Shown here: piece by piece, positions 48,436 through 57,436 of the stretch
Numbering within the stretch: the first letter of the stretch is position 1
Layout of the letters: each line of letters begins with the position of its first letter
Source: Limimaricola cinnabarinus
GTDB taxonomy: Bacteria > Pseudomonadota > Alphaproteobacteria > Rhodobacterales > Rhodobacteraceae
Assembly (NCBI RefSeq): GCF_002723615.1
Contig: NZ_KZ304957.1
Location: 87,489-151,488 of the forward strand
Direction: 5' to 3'
DNA: 64,000 nucleotides
Program-made: the position numbers and the translations under genes
Notes under the pieces: generated by a model
Seen by the model: the letters and a program-made list of their open reading frames with translations, nothing else
Told to the model about the DNA's origin: nothing
The model's database searches: none

Positions 48436-49560
48436 ATGGCGCTGTCGCCGCTCAACGCGCGCCGCTGGCGCAATTTCAAGCGCAACCGCCGGGCGCTGTG
48501 GTCGCTCATCATCTTCTCGGTGCTGTTCGGGCTGAGCCTCTTTGCCGAGCTTCTGGCCAATGACCGCCCCCTGCTGGTGAGCTATCGCGGCGAGATCCGC
48601 AGCCCGATCGTGAGCTTCTACTCCGAACAGGATTTCGGCGGCGATTTCCCGACCGAGGCCGCCTATTCGGACCCCGAGGTGCAATGCCTGATCGTCACCG
48701 GCGGGCTGACCGACTGCTTCGACGCGCCCGATGAGATCATGGCCGCGGCAGAGGCCGGCGAGGCGTTGCCGCTCATCGCCAACGACATCTCCGAGTTCGA
48801 GAAGGGCTGGCTCCTTTGGCCGCCGATCCCCTATTCCTACGACACCATCGTCGACGTGCCCGGTGTCGCGCCTGCGCCGCCTTCCGAGACCAACTGGCTC
48901 GGCACCGACGACACCAAGCGCGACGTGGTGGCCCGCGTCATCTACGGCTTCCGCCTCTCGGTGGTCTTCGCGATCATCGTCACGCTGGCCTCCTCGCTGA
49001 TCGGCATCGTGGCGGGGGCGGTGCAGGGCTATTTCGGCGGCTGGACCGATCTCATATTCCAGCGGATCATCGAGATCTGGACCGGCACGCCCTCGCTTTA
49101 CGTGATCATCATCGTCTTCGCGATATTGGGGCGAAGTTTCTGGTTGCTTGTCTTTCTCACCGTGCTGTTCGGCTGGCCCGCGCTGGTGGGCGTGGTGCGG
49201 GCCGAATTCCTGCGCGCGCGCAATTTCGAATATATCCGCGCCGCCCGCGCGCTCGGGGTCTCCGACAGCACCATCATGTTCCGCCACATGCTGCCCAACG
49301 CCATGATCGCCACCGTGACCATGCTGCCCTTCCTCGTCACCGGGGCGATCGGCACGTTGGCCGCGCTCGATTTCCTCGGCTTCGGCCTGCCATCCTCGGC
49401 ACCGTCCTTGGGCGAGCTGACATTGCAGGCCAAGCAGAACCTGCAGGCCCCGTGGCTCGGCTTCACCGCCTTCTTCACCTTCGCGATCATGCTGTCGCTT
49501 CTGGTGTTCATCTTCGAGGGCGTGCGCGATGCCTTCGATCCCAGAAAGACTTTTTCATGA
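48436..49560 (+). CDS. yejE: Peptide ABC transporter permease, YejE-like
   Basis: A 374-residue permease, with TM1 WSLIIFSVLFGLSLFAELLAN, a large periplasmic insertion (about 45-155) and a BPD_transp_1 domain with the EAA-like loop YIRAARALGVSDSTIMFRHMLPNAM. LGTDDTKRDVVARVIYGFRLSV is characteristic of DppC/YejE proteins. The stop overlaps the ATG of yejF (ATGA, 49557-49560). Confidence 0.94.
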   Translation: MALSPLNARRWRNFKRNRRALWSLIIFSVLFGLSLFAELLANDRPLLVSYRGEIRSPIVSFYSEQDFGGDFPTEAAYSDPEVQCLIVTGGLTDCFDAPDEIMAAAEAGEALPLIANDISEFEKGWLLWPPIPYSYDTIVDVPGVAPAPPSETNWLGTDDTKRDVVARVIYGFRLSVVFAIIVTLASSLIGIVAGAVQGYFGGWTDLIFQRIIEIWTGTPSLYVIIIVFAILGRSFWLLVFLTVLFGWPALVGVVRAEFLRARNFEYIRAARALGVSDSTIMFRHMLPNAMIATVTMLPFLVTGAIGTLAALDFLGFGLPSSAPSLGELTLQAKQNLQAPWLGFTAFFTFAIMLSLLVFIFEGVRDAFDPRKTFS

Positions 49561-51140
49561 GCGACAGGATTCTCGACGTCTCCGATCTGCGCGTGAGCTT
49601 CAGGCAGGACGGCGCGCTGATCCCGGCGGTGCGCGGCGTGTCGTTTCACGTGGCGCGCGGCGAGACCGTGGCGCTGGTGGGCGAGAGCGGCTCGGGCAAA
49701 TCGGTGACCGCGCTCTCCACCGTGCAGCTTCTGGGCGAGACGGCGCAGCTCGAAGGCTCGGTCGCCTATGAGGGGCGCGAGATGGTCGGCGCGCCCGAGG
49801 CCGATCTCAGACGCGTACGCGGCAACGACATCTCCTTCATCTTCCAGGAGCCGATGACCTCGCTCAACCCGCTGCACACGCTGGAGCGGCAGCTGTCGGA
49901 ATCGATCGAACTGCATCAGGGCCTGCGGGGGGGCGCGGTGCGCGCGCGCATCCTCGAGCTTCTGACCCGCGTCGGCATCCGCGATCCCGAAAGCCGGCTC
50001 GGCGCCTATCCGCACCAGCTTTCGGGCGGGCAGCGGCAGCGGGTGATGATCGCCATGGCGCTGGCCAACAACCCCGAGCTTTTGATCGCCGACGAGCCGA
50101 CCACCGCGCTCGACGTGACGATCCAGGCGCAGATCCTGGAGCTTCTGGCCGAGCTCAAGCGCGACACCGGCCTGTCGATGCTGTTCATCACCCACGACCT
50201 CGGCATCGTGCGCCGCATCGCCGACCGGGTCTGCGTGATGAAGGATGGTGAGATCGTCGAGCAGGGGCCGACGGCGGAGATCTTCGCCAATCCGCGCCAC
50301 CCCTATACCCGAATGCTGCTCGAGGCCGAATCGACCGGCCTGCCGGAGCCCGTGCCCGAGGCCGCCCCGGTGGTGGCCGAGACCGGGCATCTCAAGATCT
50401 GGTTCCCGATCCAGCGCGGGCTTTTGAAGCGCACGGTGGGCCATGTGAAGGCCGTGAACGACGCGACGTTCAGCGTGCGCGCGGGCGAGACGGTGGGCAT
50501 CGTCGGCGAAAGCGGCTCGGGCAAGACGACGCTGGCGCTCGCCATGGTCAGGCTGATCGGCTCGGAGGGGCGCATCCTGTTCGACGGGCAGGAGATCCAG
50601 TCGCTCAACGAACGCCGGATGCGGCCCCTGCGCTCCGAGATCCAGATCGTGTTCCAGGACCCGTTCGGCTCGCTCTCTCCGCGCATGACGGTGCAGCAGA
50701 TCATCTCCGAGGGGCTGGGCGTGCACGGCGTCGAGAAGGGGCGCGACAAGCGCGGGATGGTGGCCGAGATCATGCGCGAGGTCGGGCTCGATCCGGCGGC
50801 GATGGACCGCTACCCACACGAGTTCTCGGGCGGGCAGCGCCAGCGCATCGCCATCGCCCGCGCGCTGATCCTGCGGCCCCGGCTGATCGTGCTCGACGAG
50901 CCGACGAGCGCGCTCGACATGACGGTGCAGGTGCAGATCGTCGACCTGCTGCGCGATCTGCAACGCAAATACAGCCTCGCCTATGTCTTCATCAGCCACG
51001 ACCTCAAGGTCGTGCGGGCGCTGAGCCACAAGGTGATGGTGATGAGGAACGGCGACGTGGTCGAGGCCGGGCCGGCGGAGGAGATTTTCGACGCGCCGCG
51101 CAGCGACTACACGCGCGAGCTGATGGCCGCGGCGTTCTGA
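49557..51140 (+). CDS. yejF: Peptide ABC transporter ATP-binding protein with two ATPase domains, YejF-like
   Basis: A 527-residue protein with two complete ABC ATPase domains. The first has Walker [13 protein letters not shown], signature [15 protein letters not shown] and Walker [13 protein letters not shown]; the second has [27 protein letters not shown] and [12 protein letters not shown]. Each is followed by the oligopeptide-transporter helix-turn. The fused form is typical of YejF rather than separate DppD/DppF. Last gene of the operon; a palindromic repeat lies 38 bp downstream. Confidence 0.95.
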   Translation: MSDRILDVSDLRVSFRQDGALIPAVRGVSFHVARGETVALVGESGSGKSVTALSTVQLLGETAQLEGSVAYEGREMVGAPEADLRRVRGNDISFIFQEPMTSLNPLHTLERQLSESIELHQGLRGGAVRARILELLTRVGIRDPESRLGAYPHQLSGGQRQRVMIAMALANNPELLIADEPTTALDVTIQAQILELLAELKRDTGLSMLFITHDLGIVRRIADRVCVMKDGEIVEQGPTAEIFANPRHPYTRMLLEAESTGLPEPVPEAAPVVAETGHLKIWFPIQRGLLKRTVGHVKAVNDATFSVRAGETVGIVGESGSGKTTLALAMVRLIGSEGRILFDGQEIQSLNERRMRPLRSEIQIVFQDPFGSLSPRMTVQQIISEGLGVHGVEKGRDKRGMVAEIMREVGLDPAAMDRYPHEFSGGQRQRIAIARALILRPRLIVLDEPTSALDMTVQVQIVDLLRDLQRKYSLAYVFISHDLKVVRALSHKVMVMRNGDVVEAGPAEEIFDAPRSDYTRELMAAAF

Positions 51141-51177
51141 ATCCGAAGCCGGCCGCCCGGCGGCGGCCGGTCGCCAT

Positions 51178-51240
51178 GCGTATTTGAAGAAAGATGAACC
51201 ATAGGGCGCGCCCCCATGGTTCATCTTTCCGAAAATACGC
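51178..51240. repeat. Palindromic copy of a dispersed repeat, likely terminator between convergent genes
   Basis: The 24-bp unit at 51178-51201 is identical to 36246-36269. After a GC-rich 15-bp loop an inverted near-copy follows at 51217-51240, differing only in a four-base segment (CTTC replaced by CCGA). The result is a long hairpin between the convergent yejF and FAH-family genes. Confidence 0.82.
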
Positions 51241-51290
51241 ATATCCCGACGGCGGCAGGCCGCGCCACGCCGGGAAGGGGGCCGCGCGGC

Positions 51291-51980
51291 TCAGCCTCGA
51301 TAGCTGAACCGCGCCTCGCCCAGCCCCTCGATCGCCACGACGCAGTCCTGCCCCGGCGCGACCGAGCCCACGCCTTCGGGCGTGCCGGTCATGATCAGGT
51401 CGCCCGGATACAGCGTCACGAGGTGCGACAGGTGCGAGATGATCTCGGCCACGCTCCAGATCATGTCCGAGAGGTCGCCCTGTTGCCGCAGGGTGCCGTT
51501 CAGATGGGCGGTGATCCGGCCTTGCGCGGGGTGGCCGATCTCTGCGGCAGGGTGGAACGGCCCGAGGATCGCCGAGGCGTCGAATCCCTTGGCCATGTCC
51601 CAGGGGCGGCGCATCTCCTTGGCCTCGGCCTGCAGGTCGCGCCGGGTCAGGTCGTTGCCCGCGGCGTAGCCCCAGACATGATCGAGCGCCTCCGCCTCGG
51701 GGATGTCGGCGCCGCCCTCGCCGATCAGCACCACCAGCTCCGCCTCGTGATGTAGGTTGGCGGTGGCGCGGGGATAGGGCAGCACCGCGCCGGTGGCGAC
51801 GGCGGCGCAGGCGGGCTTGGTGAAGAAGAAGGGCGGCTCGCGATCGTCATTGCCCATCTCCCGGGCATGGGCCGCGTAGTTGCGCCCGACGCAGAAGATC
51901 CGGTGCAGCCCGACCTCGACCTCCGGGTCGGTCGTGGCGAAGCGTGGCGGGGCAGGGGGGGTGACGGCGAGACGGGTCAT
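51291..51980 (-). CDS. Fumarylacetoacetate hydrolase family protein
   Basis: A 229-residue protein with the FAH C-terminal-type fold. Metal ligands are expected in HHEAELVVLIG (Glu) and DVWGYAAGNDLTRRD-like region (VWGYAAGNDLTRRDLQ), and the substrate loop is IFCVGRNYAAHAREMG; the C-terminal LYPGDLIMTGTPEGVGSVAPG is diagnostic. Members act as acylpyruvases, oxaloacetate decarboxylases or 2-oxo-hept-4-ene-dioate-type enzymes; specificity cannot be told. Start and length are typical of the short form. Confidence 0.9.
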   Translation of the reverse strand: MTRLAVTPPAPPRFATTDPEVEVGLHRIFCVGRNYAAHAREMGNDDREPPFFFTKPACAAVATGAVLPYPRATANLHHEAELVVLIGEGGADIPEAEALDHVWGYAAGNDLTRRDLQAEAKEMRRPWDMAKGFDASAILGPFHPAAEIGHPAQGRITAHLNGTLRQQGDLSDMIWSVAEIISHLSHLVTLYPGDLIMTGTPEGVGSVAPGQDCVVAIEGLGEARFSYRG

Positions 51981-52102
51981 GCGGGCTCCGGTTCAAGACA
52001 GGGGCATGAAACGCCCGCGCCGCCCCGAAGACAAGACGCCGCCGCGATCCGGGAGGAGATCGCGGCGGCGCAAGGGTCGTGCAGGGCCCGGGAGGAAAAG
52101 GC

Positions 52103-53623
52103 TCAGGACGGCCCGATCATGAAGCACATCGCGCCGCGCGCCTGCAGCCTGCGGCAGGCGAGATCGGCGGATTCATTGGTCAGCCCCATGAAGTTGGCGT
52201 CGAAGCCGCCCGCGCGCTGGGTCACCCGGCGCAGCGCGCCGTCGAGCGCGCCCGGCTCGTTCAGCGCGGTCTGGATCAACACCCGCTCGGCGGCGTTGCG
52301 GCTGTTGTAGCGCCCGACATTGATGCCCCAGAGCCGGCCGCCCGAGGTCGAGACACGGGTGACGACCTCGGGCACCGCCTGCATGCGCGAGGCGTCGACC
52401 GGCGCGATCGCGGCGGCGGTCATGATCCGCTCGGTCGGGCGCGGCTGCGGCGTGGTCTCGGGCGCGATCCCGGCCTCGGCAAAGATCTCGGCCGTTTCGG
52501 GGGCCATGTCGTCGAACTCGGTGACGGGGGCGGCAACGGCAACGCGGGCCGGGGCCTCCTGCGGCGCGGTGGCCGCCGCCGCGGGCGCGGCGGAGACGAG
52601 CAGCGCCGCGGCGAGCGCATCCTCGATGCCCGAGGTGCTGGCGACCTGCACCGGCGCGGGGGCCGCGGCACCCGGGCGGGTCTGCGGCCGCAGGCTGCGC
52701 CGGACCACGCCGCTCACGCGGATGGTATGCGCGCCGCTGGTCGGGCCGAGCGCGGGGGCGGCGGCGACGAGGGCGGGGGCGCGCCCGGTCGCGGGCTTGC
52801 CCGCCGGGCTGGCAAAGCCCTTGTCGAGCAGCTTCATCACCCGCGCGTTGCGGTTCGCGGTCGAGGTGCCGCCGAAGACGGTGGCGATGATCCGGCGGTC
52901 GCCGCGCTTGGCCGAAGCCACGAGGTTGTAGCCCGCGGCATTGGTGAAGCCGGTCTTGATGCCGTCCGCGCCCTCATAGGCGGCGAGAAAGCGGCGGTTG
53001 GTGTTGTTGACCTGCTTGATCCCGGCATCGGCGGTGCGGCGCGAGAACAGGTTATAATATTGCGGGAAATCGTAGATCATGTGCCGGCCCAGCACCGTCA
53101 TGTCGCGCGCGCTCGACAGGTGGTTGGGGTGGGTCAGCCCGTGCTGGTTGACGAAGGTGGTGTTGCGCATCCCCATCGCCTGGGCGGTGGCGTTCATCCG
53201 TTTGGCAAAGGCCTCCTCGCTGCCCGAGATGGCAAAGCCGATCGCGGTGGCGGCGTCGTTGGCCGATTTCACCGCCGCCGCGCGCAGCAGGTAGCGGAAC
53301 TTGATCTTCTGGCCGGTGCGCAGCCCCAGCTTCGAGGGCGGCTGGGCGGCGGCGGCCTTGGGGATGGTGATCTGCGAATCGAGGCTGATCTCGCCGCGCT
53401 GGATCGCCTGGAAGGCGATGTAGAGCGTCATCATCTTGGTCAGGGAGGCGGGGTGCAGCCGCGTGTCGGCGTTTTCCTCGTGGATGACGGCCCCGGTCTT
53501 GGCGTCCACGACCATCGCCGCGTAGGGCGCGGCCTGCACGCCGGTGGCGATGGTGATGCCCGCCGAGAGGGTGGTGATCAGAAACAGCCCCAAACGGGCC
53601 GTCCGCAACAGACGACTGCTCAC
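52103..53623 (-). CDS. D-alanyl-D-alanine carboxypeptidase (PBP5/6 family) with C-terminal SPOR domain
   Basis: A 506-residue exported enzyme trimming the terminal D-Ala of peptidoglycan stem peptides. A signal peptide (RTARLGLFLITTLSAGITIATGVQA) ends near 31. The penicillin-binding motifs are SLTK (Ser60, Lys63), SAN and KTG (DGIKTGFTNAAG). A long alanine/proline-rich linker (about 265-425) leads to a C-terminal SPOR-like domain (GRLWGINVGRYNSRNAAERVLIQT to GLTNESADLACRRLQARGAMCFMI), which binds denuded glycans at the septum. The SPOR fusion suggests division-site localisation. Confidence 0.93.
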   Translation of the reverse strand: MSSRLLRTARLGLFLITTLSAGITIATGVQAAPYAAMVVDAKTGAVIHEENADTRLHPASLTKMMTLYIAFQAIQRGEISLDSQITIPKAAAAQPPSKLGLRTGQKIKFRYLLRAAAVKSANDAATAIGFAISGSEEAFAKRMNATAQAMGMRNTTFVNQHGLTHPNHLSSARDMTVLGRHMIYDFPQYYNLFSRRTADAGIKQVNNTNRRFLAAYEGADGIKTGFTNAAGYNLVASAKRGDRRIIATVFGGTSTANRNARVMKLLDKGFASPAGKPATGRAPALVAAAPALGPTSGAHTIRVSGVVRRSLRPQTRPGAAAPAPVQVASTSGIEDALAAALLVSAAPAAAATAPQEAPARVAVAAPVTEFDDMAPETAEIFAEAGIAPETTPQPRPTERIMTAAAIAPVDASRMQAVPEVVTRVSTSGGRLWGINVGRYNSRNAAERVLIQTALNEPGALDGALRRVTQRAGGFDANFMGLTNESADLACRRLQARGAMCFMIGPS

Positions 53624-53884
53624 GTGATTGCCCTTTATCTTGCCTCGCGGGTGACCGTCATGTCGCGGTCACCTCAAATTATCCTGAAAGCGTAGCATGA
53701 ACGTGACGTCACGAAAATAGGTATGTTTCCAATCGCTTTGGCGAAGGAGTTCGAGCGATGCCCGAAGCGGTGCCGCGCGACTCGTCCTATACTAAAGGAT
53801 TGCAGCCCCCACAGGGCGCTAGCGCATCGGCACCGCCGCCGGGGTGTGATGCGAAAGGCGCAGGCAAGATGCCAAAACAGCCAG
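53624..53884. promoter_or_regulatory. Upstream region of the carboxypeptidase gene with two GTGAC palindromes
   Basis: The 261-bp gap upstream of the minus-strand carboxypeptidase gene holds CGTGACGTCACG (53702-53713), a perfect 12-bp palindrome, and GTGACCG/CGGTCAC arms at 53651-53657 and 53666-53672. The stretch between (CTCAAATTATCC) is AT-rich and promoter-like. The two GTGAC-GTCAC sites could be an operator pair; the regulator is unknown. Confidence 0.4.
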
Positions 53885-54586
53885 TCAGTCGCCCAGATTT
53901 GCAACCATGGCGGGCAGTGCCGCAAGGGTTTCGATCCGGCGAAACCGCGGATGCGTCTTTGGCGCCTCGGCCTGTTCGAGCGCCCAGACCGTCTCCGAGG
54001 GCACGTGAACGCCCCAGCCGCCCGCCTCGATCACCGGGATCACGTCGGATTTGAGCGAATTGCCGACCATCACCGCGCGCTCGGGGCGGATCGCATGGCG
54101 CGCGAAGATCGAGGCATAGACGGGGGCGGTCTTGTCCGAGACGATCTCCACCGCCTCGAAGGCCTCGCCCAGCCCCGACTGCGCCAGCTTGCGCTCCTGG
54201 TCGAGCAGGTCGCCCTTGGTGATCAGCACCAGCCGCGCGCGATCGCCCAGCGCCCCGATCGCCTCCTCGGCGCCCGGCAGAAGCTCGATCGGATGGGCCA
54301 GCATCTCCCGGCCCAGCGCCATGATCTCGGCGATGGCACCGGCCGGCACCCGCGCCTCGCTGACCTCGATCGCCGTCTCGATCATCGACAGCACGAATCC
54401 CTTCACCCCGAAGCCGTAGCGCCCGAGGTTGCGCCGCTCGGCCGCGAGAAGCCGCTCGCGCAGGTGATCCTCGCCCGCATGGTCGCGCAAAAGCTCGACG
54501 AAGCGCGACTGGGTGGAGCGGAAGAACCGCTCATTGTGCCACAGCGTGTCATCGGCATCGAAGCCTATGGTCCAGCGGTGCGGCAT
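53885..54586 (-). CDS. HAD-superfamily hydrolase
   Basis: A 233-residue HAD protein. Motif I is [13 protein letters not shown], motif [16 protein letters not shown], motif III around [12 protein letters not shown] and motif [29 protein letters not shown] helical cap follows motif I. The FDADDTLW variant is typical of a conserved proteobacterial subgroup of uncharacterised phosphatases. The start at 54586 gives [16 protein letters not shown]; it is divergent from clpS. Confidence 0.88.
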   Translation of the reverse strand: MPHRWTIGFDADDTLWHNERFFRSTQSRFVELLRDHAGEDHLRERLLAAERRNLGRYGFGVKGFVLSMIETAIEVSEARVPAGAIAEIMALGREMLAHPIELLPGAEEAIGALGDRARLVLITKGDLLDQERKLAQSGLGEAFEAVEIVSDKTAPVYASIFARHAIRPERAVMVGNSLKSDVIPVIEAGGWGVHVPSETVWALEQAEAPKTHPRFRRIETLAALPAMVANLGD

Positions 54587-54691
54587 CGGGGAACACTCCT
54601 GCTCGGCGCGCGGGCTTTTCACCGGGGCGCAGGCGCTTATATAACGAAGCGCGAACGAGATTGGCAACGTAACCCGAAGGCAGATGCCGTG

Positions 54692-55069
54692 ATGGCCGGA
54701 GAGCGGATGACGATGCAAGGCATGACGACGCGGATGGCGGTGCGGATGGCGGGCCGGGATGACGGCGAGGGCGACGACCTGACCGGCATCAAGGTCGAGA
54801 CCCGCCCCAGGACCAAGCGGCCGCCGCTCTACAAGGTGCTGATCCTCAACGACGACTACACGCCGATGGAATTCGTCGTGCATGTGCTGGAGCGGTTCTT
54901 CGGGCTGAGCCACGCGCAGGCCTTCGAGATCATGCTCACCGTGCACAAGAAGGGGCTCGCCGTGGTCGGCGTGTTCTCCTACGAGATCGCCGAGACCAAG
55001 GTCGCGCAGGTGATGGATTTCGCCCAGCGACACCAGCACCCGTTGCAATGCACGATGGAAAGGGAATAG
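54692..55069 (+). CDS. clpS: ATP-dependent Clp protease adaptor ClpS
   Basis: About 125 residues; the core [65 protein letters not shown] is diagnostic. ClpS delivers N-degron substrates to ClpAP. The N-terminus has several in-frame ATGs (54692, 54707, 54713); the first is used here, but 54707 has GGAGAG close upstream and is possible. clpA is not in the window. Confidence 0.93.
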   Translation: MAGERMTMQGMTTRMAVRMAGRDDGEGDDLTGIKVETRPRTKRPPLYKVLILNDDYTPMEFVVHVLERFFGLSHAQAFEIMLTVHKKGLAVVGVFSYEIAETKVAQVMDFAQRHQHPLQCTMERE

Positions 55070-55112
55070 GGGCCGCGATGCCCTTGTCTGATCCCCTGCC
55101 TTCGGAGTGCCC

Positions 55113-56105
55113 ATGGCCGATGCCCGTCTGACCACCGCCATCGAGAGCGGCACGCTCGTCCTGCCCGAGGGCGCGATCCTCGCGCTGCGCCCCGCCGCCG
55201 GCACCGACATCTCGGCCCTGCCCAAGGACCGCACCCGCATCGCGCATGGCTTTCGCCCCGATATCGAGGCCTGGGAGGCGCAGGGCTGGAGCGTGGCCGA
55301 GCCCGCGCCCGCCAGCGCCGTGGTCGTCTTCCTGCCGCGCTCCAAGCCGCTGGCCCGTGCCATGGTGGCGCAGGCCGCTTCCCTCGCGCCTATGGTGATC
55401 GTCGACGGGCAGAAGACCGACGGCGTCGACAGCCTGTGGCGCGAGATGCGCACGCGGGTGAACGACCTGCCTTGCGTGACCCGCGCGCATGGGCGGCTGT
55501 TCTGGTTCGCCTCCGAGGCGGTCGACCTGTCGGATTGGCAGGCGCCCGCACCGGCCGAGGTCGAGGGCGGCTTCGTCACCCAATGGGGGGCCTTCTCCTC
55601 TGACGGCCCCGATCGCGGCTCGCAGCTTCTGGTGGCGGCGCTGCCGAAGAAACTGCCGTCGCGCATGGCCGATCTCGGCGCGGGCTGGGGCTATCTCGCG
55701 CGCGCGGTGCTTGAGCGCGAGGGCGTGAAATCCCTCGATCTGGTCGAGGCCGAGAAGCTGGCGCTCGATTGCGCGCGGCGCAACGTCACCGATCCGCGCG
55801 CGGCCTTCCACTGGGCCGATGCGACGCGCTTCAGGCCCGATCACCTCTATGACGGCATCGTGTCGAACCCGCCCTTCCATGTCGGCCGCGCCGCAGACCC
55901 CGCGCTGGGCCGCGCCTTCATCGCCGCCGCCGCGCGGATGCTCGCGCCCTCGGGGCAGCTCTGGATGGTCGCCAACCGGCACCTGCCCTACGAGGCGGCG
56001 CTGCGCGACAGCTTCCGCCATGTCGAGGAGATCGGCGGCGACGGCGCCTTCAAGCTGTTCCACGCGGTCCGGCCCCTGAAGCCCACCGACAAGAAACACC
56101 GCTGA
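55113..56105 (+). CDS. rsmC: Class I SAM methyltransferase, RsmC/RlmG-like
   Basis: A 330-residue methyltransferase with a degenerate N-terminal half and a catalytic C-terminal half, as in RsmC. The SAM motif I is MADLGAGWGYLARAV, and the NPPF catalytic motif of exocyclic-amine guanine methyltransferases is in IVSNPPFHVGRAADPALG. RsmC makes m2G1207 in 16S rRNA. GGAG at 55104-55107 supports the ATG at 55113. The rRNA target is inferred from family likeness. Confidence 0.87.
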   Translation: MADARLTTAIESGTLVLPEGAILALRPAAGTDISALPKDRTRIAHGFRPDIEAWEAQGWSVAEPAPASAVVVFLPRSKPLARAMVAQAASLAPMVIVDGQKTDGVDSLWREMRTRVNDLPCVTRAHGRLFWFASEAVDLSDWQAPAPAEVEGGFVTQWGAFSSDGPDRGSQLLVAALPKKLPSRMADLGAGWGYLARAVLEREGVKSLDLVEAEKLALDCARRNVTDPRAAFHWADATRFRPDHLYDGIVSNPPFHVGRAADPALGRAFIAAAARMLAPSGQLWMVANRHLPYEAALRDSFRHVEEIGGDGAFKLFHAVRPLKPTDKKHR

Positions 56106-56130
56106 CACGTTCCCTCCACAGGAGATCGTC

Positions 56131-56934
56131 ATGAGCTTTTCCATCGCCGGCAAGACCGCGATCGTGACCGGGGCGGCGCATGGCGTCGGCCTCGCCATCG
56201 CCCGCGCCATGGTCGAGGCGGGGGCCAATGTGGTCTTCGTCGACCGCGACGAGGCCGCGCTCGAACGCGAAACCAGCGTGCTGCGCGAGGCCGACGGCCC
56301 GGTGCGCCACTTCGCGGGCGATCTGCGCGAGCGGCTGACCATCACCAACCTTCTGTCCTTCACCATCGACGCCTTCGACCGGATCGACATCCTCGTCAAC
56401 GCGGCGCGGCAGGTGCGCATGTCCGACCCCTTCGACACGGAGGATGATTCGGTCGAGCGGCTGCTCGATCAGAACCTGATGTCGGCGCTGCGGCTCAGCC
56501 GCGCGGCGGCCAAGCGGATGATCAAGCAGGCCGATCCCGACAGCGACGCGCCGCTGGGCTCGATCATCAATCTCAGCTCGATCGCCGCGCGGCTCACACA
56601 TCCGCAGCTTCTGGCCTATTCGGTGAGCTGCGCCGCCCTCGATCAGATGACCCGCTCCATGGCGGTGGCGCTGGCGCCCAAGCGGATAAGGGTCAACGCC
56701 GTGGCCTTCGGCTCGGTGATGAGCGCCTCGCTCAAGCAGACGCTGTCGGAGCATGACGACATGCGCGAGGCGATCCTGCATTGCACGCCGTTGGGCCGCA
56801 TCGCGGGCGCGGGAGAGGTGTCGGACGCGGTGCAATACCTCGCCTCCGACGCCTCGGCCTTCGTCACGGGACAGGTGATCACCGTCGATGGCGGGCGCAG
56901 CCTGATCGACCCGAGCCACGTGGCGGCGCACTAG
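56131..56934 (+). CDS. Short-chain dehydrogenase/reductase-like protein lacking the catalytic lysine
   Basis: A 267-residue Rossmann-fold protein. The cofactor loop is VTGAAHGVGLAIARAM, the NAG-like strand is ILVNAARQV, Ser in IINLSSIAAR and Tyr163 in AYSVSCAALDQM are present, but the YxxxK lysine is replaced by Cys167. The C-terminal DGGRSLIDPS and VTGQVITVDGG match FabG-like proteins. Without the lysine, standard SDR chemistry is doubtful; it may act on another substrate or be regulatory. An AGGAGATCG ribosome site precedes the ATG. Confidence 0.88.
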   Translation: MSFSIAGKTAIVTGAAHGVGLAIARAMVEAGANVVFVDRDEAALERETSVLREADGPVRHFAGDLRERLTITNLLSFTIDAFDRIDILVNAARQVRMSDPFDTEDDSVERLLDQNLMSALRLSRAAAKRMIKQADPDSDAPLGSIINLSSIAARLTHPQLLAYSVSCAALDQMTRSMAVALAPKRIRVNAVAFGSVMSASLKQTLSEHDDMREAILHCTPLGRIAGAGEVSDAVQYLASDASAFVTGQVITVDGGRSLIDPSHVAAH

Positions 56935-56950
56935 GCGCCGCCCGGCCCCC

Positions 56951-57337
56951 TCACTCGGGGTAGCGCGCCACGCATTGCGCCCGTGCCTCGGCCTGCACGC
57001 GGGCGACCCGCTCGCGCCGCTGCAGCAGCTGGTCGAGCTTCACCTTCTCCTCCTCAATGTCGATCGTCACCGGCACGCGCAGCTCCTCGACCACCGTGCG
57101 ATCGCAAAAGCGCCGCGCGATCGCGCCCTCATCGGTGCGGTAGCGGCAGAGCTGGCGGCTGGTGCGCAGCTCCTCGCGCTCCTCGATGGCATAGCCGCGC
57201 ATGACGTTGCCGCGGGTCTGGGCGATCAGCGCGTCGAGCACGCGGCCCTCGCGGCCGACCGAGGAGAGGCAGCTTTCGCGCGGGGTCGCGCAGGCGGCGA
57301 GGGCGAGGGGCAGGACGAGCATCAAGGCGGGGCGCAT
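56951..57337 (-). CDS. Small lipoprotein, function unknown
   Basis: A 128-residue protein with a lipoprotein signal (MRPALMLVLPLALAACAT), lipobox LAAC with the lipidated Cys near residue 16. The mature part is charged and helical, with CLSSVGREGRVLDALIAQTRGNVMRGYAI and a C-terminal coiled-coil-like stretch (DIEEEKVKLDQLLQRRERVARVQAEA). Four further Cys could form disulfides in the periplasm. The family is not recognised. The start at 57337 follows GGAGAT on the minus strand. Confidence 0.78.
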   Translation of the reverse strand: MRPALMLVLPLALAACATPRESCLSSVGREGRVLDALIAQTRGNVMRGYAIEEREELRTSRQLCRYRTDEGAIARRFCDRTVVEELRVPVTIDIEEEKVKLDQLLQRRERVARVQAEARAQCVARYPE

Positions 57338-57436
57338 CGGCAGATCTCCGGTCGATTCGGTCGGGCCAGCAGGTCGCATGGCGGGCCGTCCGAGAGGATG
57401 CTAGACGGGCGCGATATTCAATAGCAGGGGGCGCGC

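Noticed and set aside
45346..49287. Very long minus-strand reading frame opposite the yej operon
   Set aside because: It is an antisense shadow caused by high GC at third codon positions; it has low-complexity His/Arg/Asp-rich composition and no family motif, while the plus strand carries clear ABC transporter genes.
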